A model generated the notes under the pieces. The model ran no database searches. It was not told the DNA's origin and saw only the letters and a program-made list of their open reading frames with translations. From positions 300,142 through 364,141 of the forward strand of contig NZ_JAJLRA010000001.1 in NCBI RefSeq assembly GCF_020991365.1: DNA of 64,000 nucleotides, in the 5' to 3' direction. The stretch is from Streptacidiphilus sp. ASG 303 (GTDB lineage: Bacteria; Actinomycetota; Actinomycetes; Streptomycetales; Streptomycetaceae). Of this stretch, positions 30,513 through 39,742 are shown piece by piece (the stretch's first letter is position 1; each line of letters begins with the position of its first letter). The position numbers and the translations under genes are program-made.

Positions 30513-32228
30513 ATGCAGATCCTGCTCGTCGCCAGCGCGTTCAACAGCCTCACCCAGCGCGTCTTCGCCGAACTGCGCGACCACGGACACCGGGTGGCCG
30601 TGGAGCTCGTCCGGGAGGACGACGGCTTCCGCCGCGCCCTGGCGCACCACTCCCCCGACCTGGTGGTGGCGCCCATGCTCACCACCGCCATCCCCAAGGA
30701 CGTCTGGTCCGCCGTCACCTGCCTGGTCGTCCACCCGGGCCCGGTGGGCGACCGCGGGCCCTCCTCCCTGGACTGGGCGGTCGCCGAGGGCGCGGAGCGC
30801 TGGGGCGTCACCGTCCTGCAGGCCGAGGAGGTGATGGACGCCGGCGACGTGTGGGCGGCGGCGGGCTGCGCGGTGCCGCCGGTGGGCAAGAGCGACCTGT
30901 ACCGGGGGGAGGTGGCGGACGCCGCGACGGCCGCCGTGCTGCGGGCGGTGGAGCGGTTCGCCTCCGGCACCCACACCCCGCAGCGGCAGACGGCGGACGA
31001 CCAGGTCCGCACCCGGCCGTGGTTCACCCAGGACCTCCGCCGGATCGACTGGTCGTCGGACCCGACCGGCCTGGTGCTGCGCAAGCTGCGGGCGGCCGAC
31101 TCCCAGCCGGGCGTGCGGGACGTGCTGCTCGGCGCCGAGTGGTTCCTGCACGGCGGCCATCCGGAGGACGTCCTGCGGGGCGAGCCCGGCCGGATCGTCG
31201 CCACCCGCGACGGCGCGGTCTGCCGGGCCACGGTCGACGGCGCGGTGTGGATCCCGCAGCTGCGGCGGCCGCGCACCCCCGGCGGTCCGGCCGGCTTCAA
31301 GCTGCCCGCGGTGACCGCGCTCGGCGGCAGCCTCCCGGACGTGCCGGAGGTGCCCGCCCCGCTGACGCCTCCCCCGGGCCGGCGCACCTGGACGGAGATC
31401 GAGTACCACGAGCACGGGCCGGTGGGCCTGCTCCGCTTCTCCTTCCCCGGCGGCGCCATGAGCACCGGGCAGTGCCGCCGCCTGCTGGCCGCGTACCGGC
31501 ACGCGCTCACCCGGCCGACCTCCGTGCTGGTCCTGGGCGGCGCTCGGGACTTCTTCTCCAACGGCATCCACCTGAACGTCATCGAGGCCGCCCCCGACCC
31601 CGCCGCGGAGTCCTGGGAGAACATCAACGCCATGGACGACCTGGTGGAGGCGGTCCTCACCACCGGCGACCGGCTGACCGTGGCGGCCGTGGGCGGCAAC
31701 GCCTCGGCGGGCGGGGTGATGCTGGCGCTGGCCGCCGACGAGGTGTGGTGCAGGGCGGGCTCCGTCCTCAACCCGCACTACCGGCTGATGGGCCTGTACG
31801 GGTCGGAGTACTGGACGGACTCGCTGCCGCGCCGGGTCGGCCCGGTCCGGGCGGACCGGCTGATGCGCCAGGCGCTGCCGGTGAGCTCCGCCGCCGCCCA
31901 CCGCATCGGCCTGGTCGACCGGGTGGTGTGCGCCTCCCCGGAGGGGTTCGGGGCGGAGGCGGTCCGGCTGGCGGCGGAGCTGGCCGCCTCCCCCGACCTG
32001 CCGCTGCGCACCGCGGCGAAGGCGGCGGCGCTGGGGCCGGAGCGGCTGGCGGAGCTGGCGGAGTGCCGACGGGCGGAGCTGGAGCGGATGCGGCACGACT
32101 TCTGGGGGCCCGGCGGGGACTACCACCGGCTGCGGTCCGCGTTCGTCCGCAAGGAGCGCACGACGGGCACCCCGGAGCACCTGGCGGCCGTCGCGGACAC
32201 GGCCCCGCCGCGTCCGGAGCGCAACTGA
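30513..32228 (+). CDS. hoxX: HoxX-like hydrogenase maturation protein (formyltransferase-crotonase fusion)
   Basis: Cytoplasmic two-domain enzyme of 571 residues. The N-terminal half resembles formyltransferases (MQILLVASAFNSLTQRVFAE; VWSAVTCLVVHPGPVGDRGP with SSLDWAV), the C-terminal half enoyl-CoA hydratase folds (VLVLGGARDFFSNGIHLNVI; NASAGGVMLALAADEVWCRA). HoxX makes CO for the NiFe(CN)2CO centre of hydrogenases under aerobic conditions, by moving a formyl group from N10-formyl-tetrahydrofolate to CoA and releasing CO. GAGGTG lies about 7 nt before the ATG. No hydrogenase or hyp gene is in the window, so it is an orphan here. Confidence 0.88.
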   Translation: MQILLVASAFNSLTQRVFAELRDHGHRVAVELVREDDGFRRALAHHSPDLVVAPMLTTAIPKDVWSAVTCLVVHPGPVGDRGPSSLDWAVAEGAERWGVTVLQAEEVMDAGDVWAAAGCAVPPVGKSDLYRGEVADAATAAVLRAVERFASGTHTPQRQTADDQVRTRPWFTQDLRRIDWSSDPTGLVLRKLRAADSQPGVRDVLLGAEWFLHGGHPEDVLRGEPGRIVATRDGAVCRATVDGAVWIPQLRRPRTPGGPAGFKLPAVTALGGSLPDVPEVPAPLTPPPGRRTWTEIEYHEHGPVGLLRFSFPGGAMSTGQCRRLLAAYRHALTRPTSVLVLGGARDFFSNGIHLNVIEAAPDPAAESWENINAMDDLVEAVLTTGDRLTVAAVGGNASAGGVMLALAADEVWCRAGSVLNPHYRLMGLYGSEYWTDSLPRRVGPVRADRLMRQALPVSSAAAHRIGLVDRVVCASPEGFGAEAVRLAAELAASPDLPLRTAAKAAALGPERLAELAECRRAELERMRHDFWGPGGDYHRLRSAFVRKERTTGTPEHLAAVADTAPPRPERN

Positions 32229-32340
32229 GCGCCGCCGGGCGCCGCGCGGGACCGCCCCGTGCCGCCCGGCACCGCGCGGTGCCGCCCTCTGCGGCGGGTG
32301 CGCCTCCGCCGCCCCTGTCGCGGCCCGGCCTGCGGGACTA

Positions 32341-32364
32341 TCGTTAGTTGCCATCAGCTAACGA
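32341..32364. promoter_or_regulatory. MarR-type operator before the MFS-MarR operon
   Basis: TCGTTAGTTG-CCAT-CAGCTAACGA: 10-bp arms with one mismatch. It overlaps a -10-like TATCGT (32339-32344) and ends 17 bp before the ATG at 32382. It is the obvious target of the MarR protein encoded downstream. Confidence 0.75.
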
Positions 32365-32381
32365 CCCGAGGGGGACGGCCG

Positions 32382-34199
32382 ATGGCGGCCCAGGGCGAGC
32401 AGCACGGGACAGGCGGGCCGGCGGGTGCGAACGGGCCGGCGGACACGGGCGGCCCGGGCGGCCCGGGCGGCCCGGGCGTGGTCCGTGCCCCGGGGGAGCC
32501 GGGCGGCCGGTACGGGTGGACGGCGCTGTCCAACACGACCCTCGGCACGCTGATCGCCACGATCAACAGCTCGATCGTGCTGATCTCACTGCCGGCGATC
32601 TTCAACGGGATCGGGCTCGACCCGCTGCTGCCCGGCAACGTCGGCTACCTGCTGTGGATGCTCATGGGCTACCTGCTGGTGACCGCCGTGCTGGTGGTGA
32701 CCCTGGGACGGCTGGGCGACATCCACGGCCGGGTGCGGATCTACAACGCCGGGTTCCTGGTCTTCACCGTGACGTCGGTGGCGCTCTCCCTGGACCCGTT
32801 CCGCGGCGGAGCGGGCGCGCTGTGGCTGATCGGCTGGCGGGTCGCCCAGGCGGTGGGCGGGTCGATGCTGATGGCCAACTCGGCGGCGATCATCACCGAC
32901 GCGTTCCCCGTCTCGCGCCGCGGGATGGCGCTGGGCGTGAACATCGTCGCCGGCATCGCGGGCTCGTTCGTCGGGCTGGTGCTGGGCGGCCTGCTGGCCG
33001 AGTGGTACTGGCGGTCGATCTTCTGGGTCAACGTGCCGATCGGCGTGGTCGGCACCGTGTGGGCGTACCGGTCGCTGCGCGACACCGGCGTGCGGCGGCC
33101 GGCCCGGATCGACCGGTGGGGCAACGTCACCTTCGCCGTCGGCCTGACCGCGCTGCTGGCGGCCATCACGTACGGCATCCAGCCCTACGGCGGGCACACC
33201 ATGGGCTGGACCAACCCGTGGGTGCTGGCCGGGCTGGTGGGCGGGACGGCCGTCCTGGCCCTGTTCTGCCTGGTCGAGACGCGGGTGGCGGAGCCGATGT
33301 TCCCGCTGGCGCTCTTCCGCGACGCGGTGTTCGCGGGCGGCAACGCGGCGACGCTGCTCGGGTCGGTGGCCCGCGGCGGCCTGCAGTTCATGCTGATCAT
33401 CTGGCTGCAGGGCATCTGGCTGCCGCTGCACGGCTACGACTACGCGGACACCCCCCTGTGGGCGGGCATCTACCTGGTGCCGCTGACCGTCGGCTTCCTG
33501 GCGGCCGGGCCGGTCGCGGGACACCTGTCGGACCGGTTCGGGGCGCGGCTCTTCGCGGCGGGCGGCCTGGTGGTGATGGCGGCCTCCTTCGCGGGGCTCC
33601 TGCTGCTGCCGACGGACTTCGGCTACCCCGCCTTCGCCTTCCTGGTCTTCCTCAACGGCCTGGGCGGCGGGCTCTTCGCGGCGCCCAACACCTCGCTGAT
33701 CATGTCCGCGGTGCCGCCGGAGGCGCGGGGCGCGGCCTCGGGGATGCGGGCCACGTTCCAGAACGCCGGGATGGTGCTCTCCATCGGCCTGTTCTTCTCC
33801 CTGATGGTGGCGGGCCTGTCCGGGTCGCTGCCGGGCGCACTGGACTCGGGGCTCACCGCCCAGGGCGTGCCCGCACCGGCCGCGCACGCCATCGCCGGGC
33901 TGCCGCCCGTGGGCACCCTGTTCGCCGCGTTCCTCGGCTACAACCCGGTGGGGCGGCTGCTGGGACCGGACGTGCTGGGACACCTGCCGGCCGGGAACGC
34001 GCACACGCTCACCGGCCGCGAGTTCTTCCCGCACCTGATCTCCGGGCCGTTCCACGACGGCCTGGTGGTGGTCTTCTGGCTGGCGATCGCCATGTCGCTG
34101 GTGGCGGCCGCGGCCTCGCTGGTGCACGACGGGGGCCGGGGCGGGCGGAGGGCCGGTACGGTGGACGCCCCGGACGCCGCCGGGGCGGCCGTCCGCTGA
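32382..34199 (+). CDS. MFS multidrug exporter (DHA2/EmrB type)
   Basis: Fourteen-helix efflux permease of 605 residues. After a Gly/Pro-rich cytoplasmic start, helix 1 carries LIATINSSIVLISLPAIFNG, motif A is TLGRLGDIHGRVRIYNAG, and motif C-like SFVGLVLGGLLAEWYWRSIF follows. Two extra helices and a long C-terminal loop (LPPVGTLFAAFLGYNPVGRL with LLGPDVLGHLPAGNA) are typical of this actinomycete subgroup. GAGGGGG precedes the ATG. It is 85 bp upstream of a MarR gene on the same strand; together they form a self-regulated efflux operon. Substrate unknown. Confidence 0.9.
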   Translation: MAAQGEQHGTGGPAGANGPADTGGPGGPGGPGVVRAPGEPGGRYGWTALSNTTLGTLIATINSSIVLISLPAIFNGIGLDPLLPGNVGYLLWMLMGYLLVTAVLVVTLGRLGDIHGRVRIYNAGFLVFTVTSVALSLDPFRGGAGALWLIGWRVAQAVGGSMLMANSAAIITDAFPVSRRGMALGVNIVAGIAGSFVGLVLGGLLAEWYWRSIFWVNVPIGVVGTVWAYRSLRDTGVRRPARIDRWGNVTFAVGLTALLAAITYGIQPYGGHTMGWTNPWVLAGLVGGTAVLALFCLVETRVAEPMFPLALFRDAVFAGGNAATLLGSVARGGLQFMLIIWLQGIWLPLHGYDYADTPLWAGIYLVPLTVGFLAAGPVAGHLSDRFGARLFAAGGLVVMAASFAGLLLLPTDFGYPAFAFLVFLNGLGGGLFAAPNTSLIMSAVPPEARGAASGMRATFQNAGMVLSIGLFFSLMVAGLSGSLPGALDSGLTAQGVPAPAAHAIAGLPPVGTLFAAFLGYNPVGRLLGPDVLGHLPAGNAHTLTGREFFPHLISGPFHDGLVVVFWLAIAMSLVAAAASLVHDGGRGGRRAGTVDAPDAAGAAVR

Positions 34200-34284
34200 C
34201 GCCGTCCGGCGCGGGACGCCCCGCCCCGGGCGGCGGGGCCGGGCGTCCGGGGCGCCGGACCGCTGCGAGGAGGCCCCGCCGACC

Positions 34285-34893
34285 ATGACCGAGCCGAGCA
34301 CCGTGCCGCCGCGGGAGCCCGCCCCCGCGGCGGCACCGGCCGCCCCCGATCCGGCCGCCCTCGATCCGGCCGGGCTCACCCGGCTGCGGCTGGCGGTCGC
34401 CCGGCTCAACCGGCAGCTGACGCAGGCCGCCGGCGGCCAGGACCTGACGTCGGCCCAGCTGTCCGCCCTGGCCAGGATCGAGCAGCACGGGCCGCTCCGG
34501 CTCGTCGAACTGGCGGGGCGGGAGGGGGTGGCGGCGCCGTCGATGGTGCGCACGCTGGCGCAGCTGACGGCGGGCGGGCTGGTGGACCGGGAGCCGGACC
34601 CGCAGGACCGGCGGTCGTGGCTGATCACCCTGACCGCGGCGGGCACGGAGATGATCACGCGGCTGCGGCGGGAGCGGTCGGCGCTGCTGTCGCGGCGGGT
34701 GGCGCTGCTGAGTGCGGAGGAGGGCGCGGCCCTGGCCGCGGCGATCCCGGTGCTGGAGCGGCTGGCCGGCGGGTCGGGCGGGTCCGGCGGGTCGGGCGGG
34801 TCGGGCGGGTCCGGCGGGTCGGGCGGGTCGGGCGGGTCCGGCGGGTCCGGCGGGTCCGGCGGCGAGGACCGTCCGCAGAGGCCGGGGGCCTGA
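34285..34893 (+). CDS. MarR-family regulator with (Gly-Gly-Ser)10 tail
   Basis: Winged-helix repressor of 202 residues. The domain covers about residues 30-150: LTSAQLSALARIEQHGPLRL, VELAGREGVAAPSMVRTLAQ as the recognition region, and the wing LVDREPDPQDRRSWLITLT. The C-terminus is ten exact Gly-Gly-Ser units followed by EDRPQRPGA, encoded by 9-bp tandem repeats. The Ala/Pro-rich first 25 residues are probably disordered. It should bind the dyad at 32341-32364 and respond to a substrate of the pump. Confidence 0.88.
   Translation: MTEPSTVPPREPAPAAAPAAPDPAALDPAGLTRLRLAVARLNRQLTQAAGGQDLTSAQLSALARIEQHGPLRLVELAGREGVAAPSMVRTLAQLTAGGLVDREPDPQDRRSWLITLTAAGTEMITRLRRERSALLSRRVALLSAEEGAALAAAIPVLERLAGGSGGSGGSGGSGGSGGSGGSGGSGGSGGSGGEDRPQRPGA
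34768..34857 (+). repeat. 9-bp in-frame tandem repeat, ten copies
   Basis: Ten GGCGGGTC(G/C) units encode (Gly-Gly-Ser)10 at the end of the MarR protein. Such a tract can change length by slippage without shifting the frame. Confidence 0.85.
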
Positions 34894-34927
34894 CGCGGGC
34901 CGGCCCCCGGCCCGGCGGCGGTGCCGG

Positions 34928-35763
34928 TCACCCGGCGCTGGTCGGGACGGCCCGGTCCGGTCGGTCCGGTCGGCGCCGTCCAGGCGGACCGGGCGGACCG
35001 GCCCGAAGGGTCCGGAGGCCGTGCTCGGCGAGCGGCCCGAGACGCCAGCCGCGGCCACGGCAGTGCGCGGCGAGCAGCGGCAGGGCGCCCAGGGCGGACC
35101 GCCAGCAGCCCGGCGCGGCGGCCCGGTCGGAGTCGTGGAGCAGGACCGTGCCGCCGCCGCGCAGGTCGCGGACGAGGGAGGCCAGGACGGATGCGGGGGT
35201 GGCGTCGGCGGTCCAGTCGCGGCCCCAGGCCGACCAGAGGACCGGCTGCAGCCCCGCGTGCCGGGCGGCCGCCCAGCGGCCGCCGGTGAGGATCCCGTAC
35301 GGCGGCCGGTACCAGCGGCACCGGACGCCGGCCGCCTCCCGGACGGCGCGGACGGCGCGCGCGGTCTCGCGGCGGTCCCGCAGCGGGTCGGGCAGCCAGG
35401 GGCGGGTGTGGGTCCAGCCGTGGACGGCCAGTTCGTGGCCCTGCCGGGCGACGGCGGCGCACAGGCCGGGGTGGCGGCGCACGGCCTCGCCGAGGACGAA
35501 GAAGGTGGCCCGCAGGCCCAGGCGGTCCAGTTCGGCGAGGACGTGCGGGGTGGAGGCGGGGTCCGGCCCGTCGTCGAAGGTGAGCGCGACGTGGTCGGGG
35601 CGGCCCCGGCCGTCCAGGGCCGGGAGGAGCAGGCGGCGCACGGGGGGCAGCCAGGTGGCGGCGGGCCCGACGTGGGCGGCGGCCGGCAGCAGGAGGGCGG
35701 CGGGGGCCAGGAGGCGGCCGGCCGGCCGTGCGGCGGGGCGGCCGGCGGCGGGAGGGCCGGGGG

Positions 35764-35767
<4 letters not shown>
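34928..35767 (-). CDS. Polysaccharide deacetylase (NodB domain)
   Basis: Membrane-associated or secreted CE4 deacetylase of 279 residues. A hydrophobic N-terminal segment ([17 protein letters not shown]) is followed by NodB motifs: [14 protein letters not shown] (catalytic base Asp and metal Asp), [10 protein letters not shown] (His-x3-His metal ligands), [12 protein letters not shown], and [14 protein letters not shown] with the late catalytic His. All key residues are present. The GTG overlaps the stop of the upstream SDR gene (GTGA), so the two are translationally coupled. The substrate is probably a cell-wall or exported N-acetylated polymer. Confidence 0.9.
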
Positions 35768-36624
<857 letters not shown>

Positions 36625-36848
36625 TGCGGACTCCTCGGGTGAGCGGTGTGCCGTGCTCTGTCCGGGTATCCGGCACAGAATGCCTTAAACCCGAAAAGCG
36701 GCGATATCGTCACCGGCAGGTGGTGTCTCGCTGCGCAGGGTCACCAGCGGGGTCCCGCGCAGGGCCGCGCACGGGGTCGTATGCGGGATCGCGTGCGGGA
36801 TCACATGCGGGCGGCGGCGCGGGCCGTTCCGGAAGGAGGGCGCATCCG

Positions 36849-38027
36849 GTGGTGCGGCGGTTCCTGGTCCTGAGCGCCCGGATGGGCGCCGGTCACGACG
36901 CGGTCGCGGCGGAGCTCGGCCGCCGGCTGTCGGCGGCGGGCCACCACGTGGCGCGGGCCGACGTGCTCGACCTGCTGCCCGCCGGCCTCGGCCCCGCCGT
37001 GCACGCCGGGTACCGGGGCGCGGTGCGGCACCTGCCGTGGGCCTACGGGGCGGTGTACGCGGCGTTCTTCCGGCCGGGCGCCGGCCCGCGGCCCGGCAGC
37101 GCGCCCCTGGCCCGGCTCGCGGAGCGGCGGCTGCTCTCCCTGGTGCGGGCGGAGCGGCCGGACGCGGTGGTGCCGGTCTTCCACCTGGCCGCCCAGCTGA
37201 CCGGCGGCCTGCGCGCGCAGGGGCGGCTCGCCGTGCCCGCCGTGGTGGTGGTGACGGACTTCGCGGTCCACCGGCAGTGGCTGCACCCGGGGAACGACCT
37301 CCACCTGTGCGTCTCCCCCGGGGCCGCGGAGGAGGTGCGGCGGTCCGGGGCCGGCGCGGCGTCGGCGCCGGGGCCGGTGGTGCCGCCGCGGTTCGGGGCC
37401 CCTTGGCCGGGCGCGGCGGACTGGCGGCGGCTCCTGTCCCGTGCCGGGGGCGGACGGGAGCCCGTCCTGGTGTCGGCCGGGGCCTGGGGGGCGGGCTCGG
37501 GTCTGGACGCCACGGCCGGCCTGGTGGCGGGGTCGGGCCGCCTGGCGGTGGTGCTGTGCGGTCGCGACGAGCGGCTGCGGCGGCGGCTGGGGCGGCTGCC
37601 GGGGGTCCTGGCGCTCGGCTGGGTGGCGGATCTGGCCGGGCTGATGGGCGCCTGCGGGGCGCTGGTGGACAACGCGGCGGGGCAGACGGCGGTCCAGGCC
37701 CTGGCGGCGGGCCTGCCCGTGGTCGGCCACCGCCCGATCCCGGGGCACGGCGCGGCGGGGGTGCGCCGGATGGCGGAGCTGGGGGTCTCGGCGTACGCGC
37801 GGACGCCCGGGGAGCTGCTCGGTGCCCTCGACGCCCTGTCCTCCGGTGCGGAGCCCCTCGGCGGGGGCGTGCGCGAGCGGCAGGTCGCGGCGGGGCGGGC
37901 GCTGTTCGCCGGCGACGCGGCAGCCCTGGTGGCGGCCGCGGTGCGGGAGCGGCGCACCGGGCCGGGGCGCGCTCCGGCCGGGAGGGCGCCGGACGGGAGG
38001 GCGCCGGACGGGGCGGAGCGGGGGTGA
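36849..38027 (+). CDS. Glycosyltransferase of the MGDG-synthase/MurG-like type
   Basis: GT-B glycosyltransferase of 392 residues. The N-terminal domain begins FLVLSARMGAGHDAVAAELG, the hallmark of monogalactosyldiacylglycerol-synthase-like enzymes, followed by RADVLDLLPAGLGPAVHAGY. The C-terminal nucleotide-sugar domain has LVSAGAWGAGSGLDATAGLV, VLALGWVADLAGLMGACGAL and the donor-binding VDNAAGQTAVQALAAGLPVV. GGAAGGAGGG precedes two consecutive GTG codons; the first is used here. Divergent from the SDR/deacetylase operon, so the three may make or modify a glycolipid or surface glycan; acceptor unknown. Confidence 0.85.
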   Translation: MVRRFLVLSARMGAGHDAVAAELGRRLSAAGHHVARADVLDLLPAGLGPAVHAGYRGAVRHLPWAYGAVYAAFFRPGAGPRPGSAPLARLAERRLLSLVRAERPDAVVPVFHLAAQLTGGLRAQGRLAVPAVVVVTDFAVHRQWLHPGNDLHLCVSPGAAEEVRRSGAGAASAPGPVVPPRFGAPWPGAADWRRLLSRAGGGREPVLVSAGAWGAGSGLDATAGLVAGSGRLAVVLCGRDERLRRRLGRLPGVLALGWVADLAGLMGACGALVDNAAGQTAVQALAAGLPVVGHRPIPGHGAAGVRRMAELGVSAYARTPGELLGALDALSSGAEPLGGGVRERQVAAGRALFAGDAAALVAAAVRERRTGPGRAPAGRAPDGRAPDGAERG

Positions 38028-38071
38028 CGGCGTCCCGGGCGGGCGTGCGGCGGCCGGGGTCCCGGGGCCGG

Positions 38072-38509
38072 TCAGGTCGGCGCGGTGCCGTGGGGCGCGG
38101 TGCCGTGGGGCGCGGTGCCGTGGGGCGCGGTGCCGTGGGGCGCGATGCCGTGGGGCGCGATGCCGTGGGGCGCGGTGCCGTGGGGCGCGGTGCGGACGAG
38201 CCGGCCGACGATCTGCAGCAGGGCGCCCCGCTGGTCGTCCCGCAGGTCGCGGACCTGCTGGTCCTCGCGGATGCGGGCGACGCCGAGCAGGTCGTGGGCG
38301 GTGAGGGGGCCCACGCCCGGCAGGGCGCGGAGCAGTGCCGCGACCGGCATGCGGGCCGCGGTGTCGTCGCCGAGGTCGGCGCGGCGGAGCACGGCGGTCA
38401 GGGCGAGCGGGCCGCCGGTGGAGACCTCGCTGAGCAGTCCGGCGCGGCTGCGGGGGCGGCCGGGTGCGGCGTCGCCCGCCGGGGGCCGCGGGGGGTCGGG
38501 TGGGACCAT
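38072..38509 (-). CDS. sIHF-like DNA-binding protein with (APHGT)n tail
   Basis: Protein of 145 residues similar to the actinobacterial integration host factor: a helix-two-turn-helix/HhH core MPVAALLRALPGVGPLTAHD and LLGVARIREDQQVRDLRDDQ with RGALLQIVGRL corresponds to the conserved LLESLPGVGKxRA region of sIHF. It differs from the housekeeping form by a longer, poorly conserved N-terminus and by a tail of seven APHGT/APHGI units encoded by 15-bp tandem repeats. GAGGAGG precedes the ATG. Probably a paralogue that binds DNA non-specifically and shapes the nucleoid. Confidence 0.8.
   Translation of the reverse strand: MVPPDPPRPPAGDAAPGRPRSRAGLLSEVSTGGPLALTAVLRRADLGDDTAARMPVAALLRALPGVGPLTAHDLLGVARIREDQQVRDLRDDQRGALLQIVGRLVRTAPHGTAPHGIAPHGIAPHGTAPHGTAPHGTAPHGTAPT
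38085..38189. repeat. Seven 15-bp tandem repeats in the sIHF-like gene
   Basis: Seven near-identical copies of (G/A)TGCCGTGGGGCGCG, in frame, encode the APHGT/APHGI tail on the minus strand. Confidence 0.88.
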
Positions 38510-38631
38510 GGTCCGCCTCCTCGCCGTCCGCCTCCATGCTACGCGCGCCCGGCGGGGTGCCGGGGGGCAGGCAAGGGCGGACGGCCGAGGACGGCGGTCC
38601 GACGACGGGAAGGGGGGACGGGGGGACGGGG

Positions 38632-39315
38632 TCAGGCGGCCCCGGCGTCCGTCCCCGGGTGGGACGCGGCGGGGACGGCGCCCGCCAGGACGTCCTCCTC
38701 CAGCCCCCGGGCGGCGACCAGCCGGGCGCTGCCGTCGGCGAGGCGGTAGGAGAGGCCGACGACGGCGGCGCGGCCCGCCGCCACCTCGTCGGCGAGCACC
38801 CGGGAGCGGTCGAGCAGGAGGTCGACGGTGTTGCGGATGTGCTCGTCCACGATGCCGTCGGGGTCGTCGATGCCGGCGGCGCGGGCGGCCAGCACGCTCG
38901 GGGTGACGCGCTCGACGACGTCGCGCACGTACCCGGGCGCCGGGGGTCCGTCCTCCAGGGCGGCGCGGGCGGCCGCGACGGCCCCGCACGAGTCGTGGCC
39001 GAGGACCACGACGAGGCGGCAGTCGAGCACGCTGACGCCGTACTCGATGCTGCCGAGCACCTCCGGGCCGGCCACGTGGCCTGCGGTGCGGACCACGAAG
39101 AGGTCGCCGAGGCCGCGGTCGAAGATGATCTCCGCCGCGAGTCTGGAGTCGGAGCACCCGAAGAGCACAGCGAAGGGGTGCTGGACCGGGGCCAGGGCGG
39201 CGCGGCGCTCGGCATCCTGGTTGGGGTGCTCGGGCACGCCGGAGACAAAGCGCTGGTTGCCCGCCAGCAGCGTCCGCAGTGCGTCTCGGGGCACGGGCGT
39301 TCGAGAATTCGCCAT
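38632..39315 (-). CDS. Beta-class carbonic anhydrase
   Basis: Zinc enzyme interconverting CO2 and bicarbonate, 227 residues, cytoplasmic. Metal and active-site residues are intact: Cys and the Asp-Arg dyad in VLFGCSDSRLAAE, His and Cys in VVVLGHDSCGAVAAAR; NQRFVSG and FVVRTAGHVAGPEVLGSIEY are family signatures. Start is the ATG of MANSRTPVPRDAL. Single gene beside the sIHF-like gene on the same strand. Confidence 0.92.
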   Translation of the reverse strand: MANSRTPVPRDALRTLLAGNQRFVSGVPEHPNQDAERRAALAPVQHPFAVLFGCSDSRLAAEIIFDRGLGDLFVVRTAGHVAGPEVLGSIEYGVSVLDCRLVVVLGHDSCGAVAAARAALEDGPPAPGYVRDVVERVTPSVLAARAAGIDDPDGIVDEHIRNTVDLLLDRSRVLADEVAAGRAAVVGLSYRLADGSARLVAARGLEEDVLAGAVPAASHPGTDAGAA

Positions 39316-39742
39316 GGCGGAAGGATAAGGGGGCGGGCTGTGCGACGCACGCGGCGTCCACCCTGTGTCCCCGGTCACCGGGGGCGGAAGGGGGGGCGGG
39401 ACGCGCGCTGCGCGCTCCGGGGAGGGGCTCCGGCCGGCGGCCCTCCGGACGGCGGCCCTCCGGATCCGCGGCACCTCTGCGGGACCGGGGTGTCGGCGGC
39501 GCGGGGTGCGGCCTCCGGCGCGGCGGAGGCCCTGGCCGCGGGGGCCGGGACGGTGCGGGCGGCGGCGGTCCGCCGGTCGTGCGGCGGGGCGCGGGGCGCC
39601 CGTCGTGCGGCGGTACCGGTCATACGGCGGTACCGGTCATACGGCGGTACCGGTCATACGGCGGTACCGGTCGTGCGGCAGTGCGGGGCGAAGCGCGGAC
39701 GCGGCCGGGGGTGGACGGCCGGTCGGCGCGGCGGGGCCCGGG
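39316..39742. other. Intergenic region with a 17-bp tandem repeat
   Basis: Apart from the repeat at 39607-39674, no gene or clear hairpin is seen in this 427-bp stretch between the carbonic anhydrase promoter and the end of the inhibitor gene. Confidence 0.45.
39607..39674. repeat. Four 17-bp tandem repeats containing ACCGGT
   Basis: Four head-to-tail copies of (A/G)CGGCGGTACCGGTC(A/G)T, 39607-39623, 39624-39640, 39641-39657 and 39658-39674, differing at only a few positions. Each holds the palindrome GGTACC-GGT. They lie 68 bp downstream of the inhibitor gene and outside any coding frame I trust. Confidence 0.85.

Noticed and set aside
30396-32354. Open frame of 652 codons opposite hoxX
   Set aside because: Mirror image of the hoxX reading frame, without any recognisable motif.
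32586-35462. Open frame of 958 codons on the minus strand
   Set aside because: Antisense to the MFS and MarR genes; its Pro-Pro-Asp runs come from the complement of the GGS repeats.
39607-39674. CRISPR array
   Set aside because: Units are 17 bp and directly contiguous; there are no unique spacers and no cas gene.
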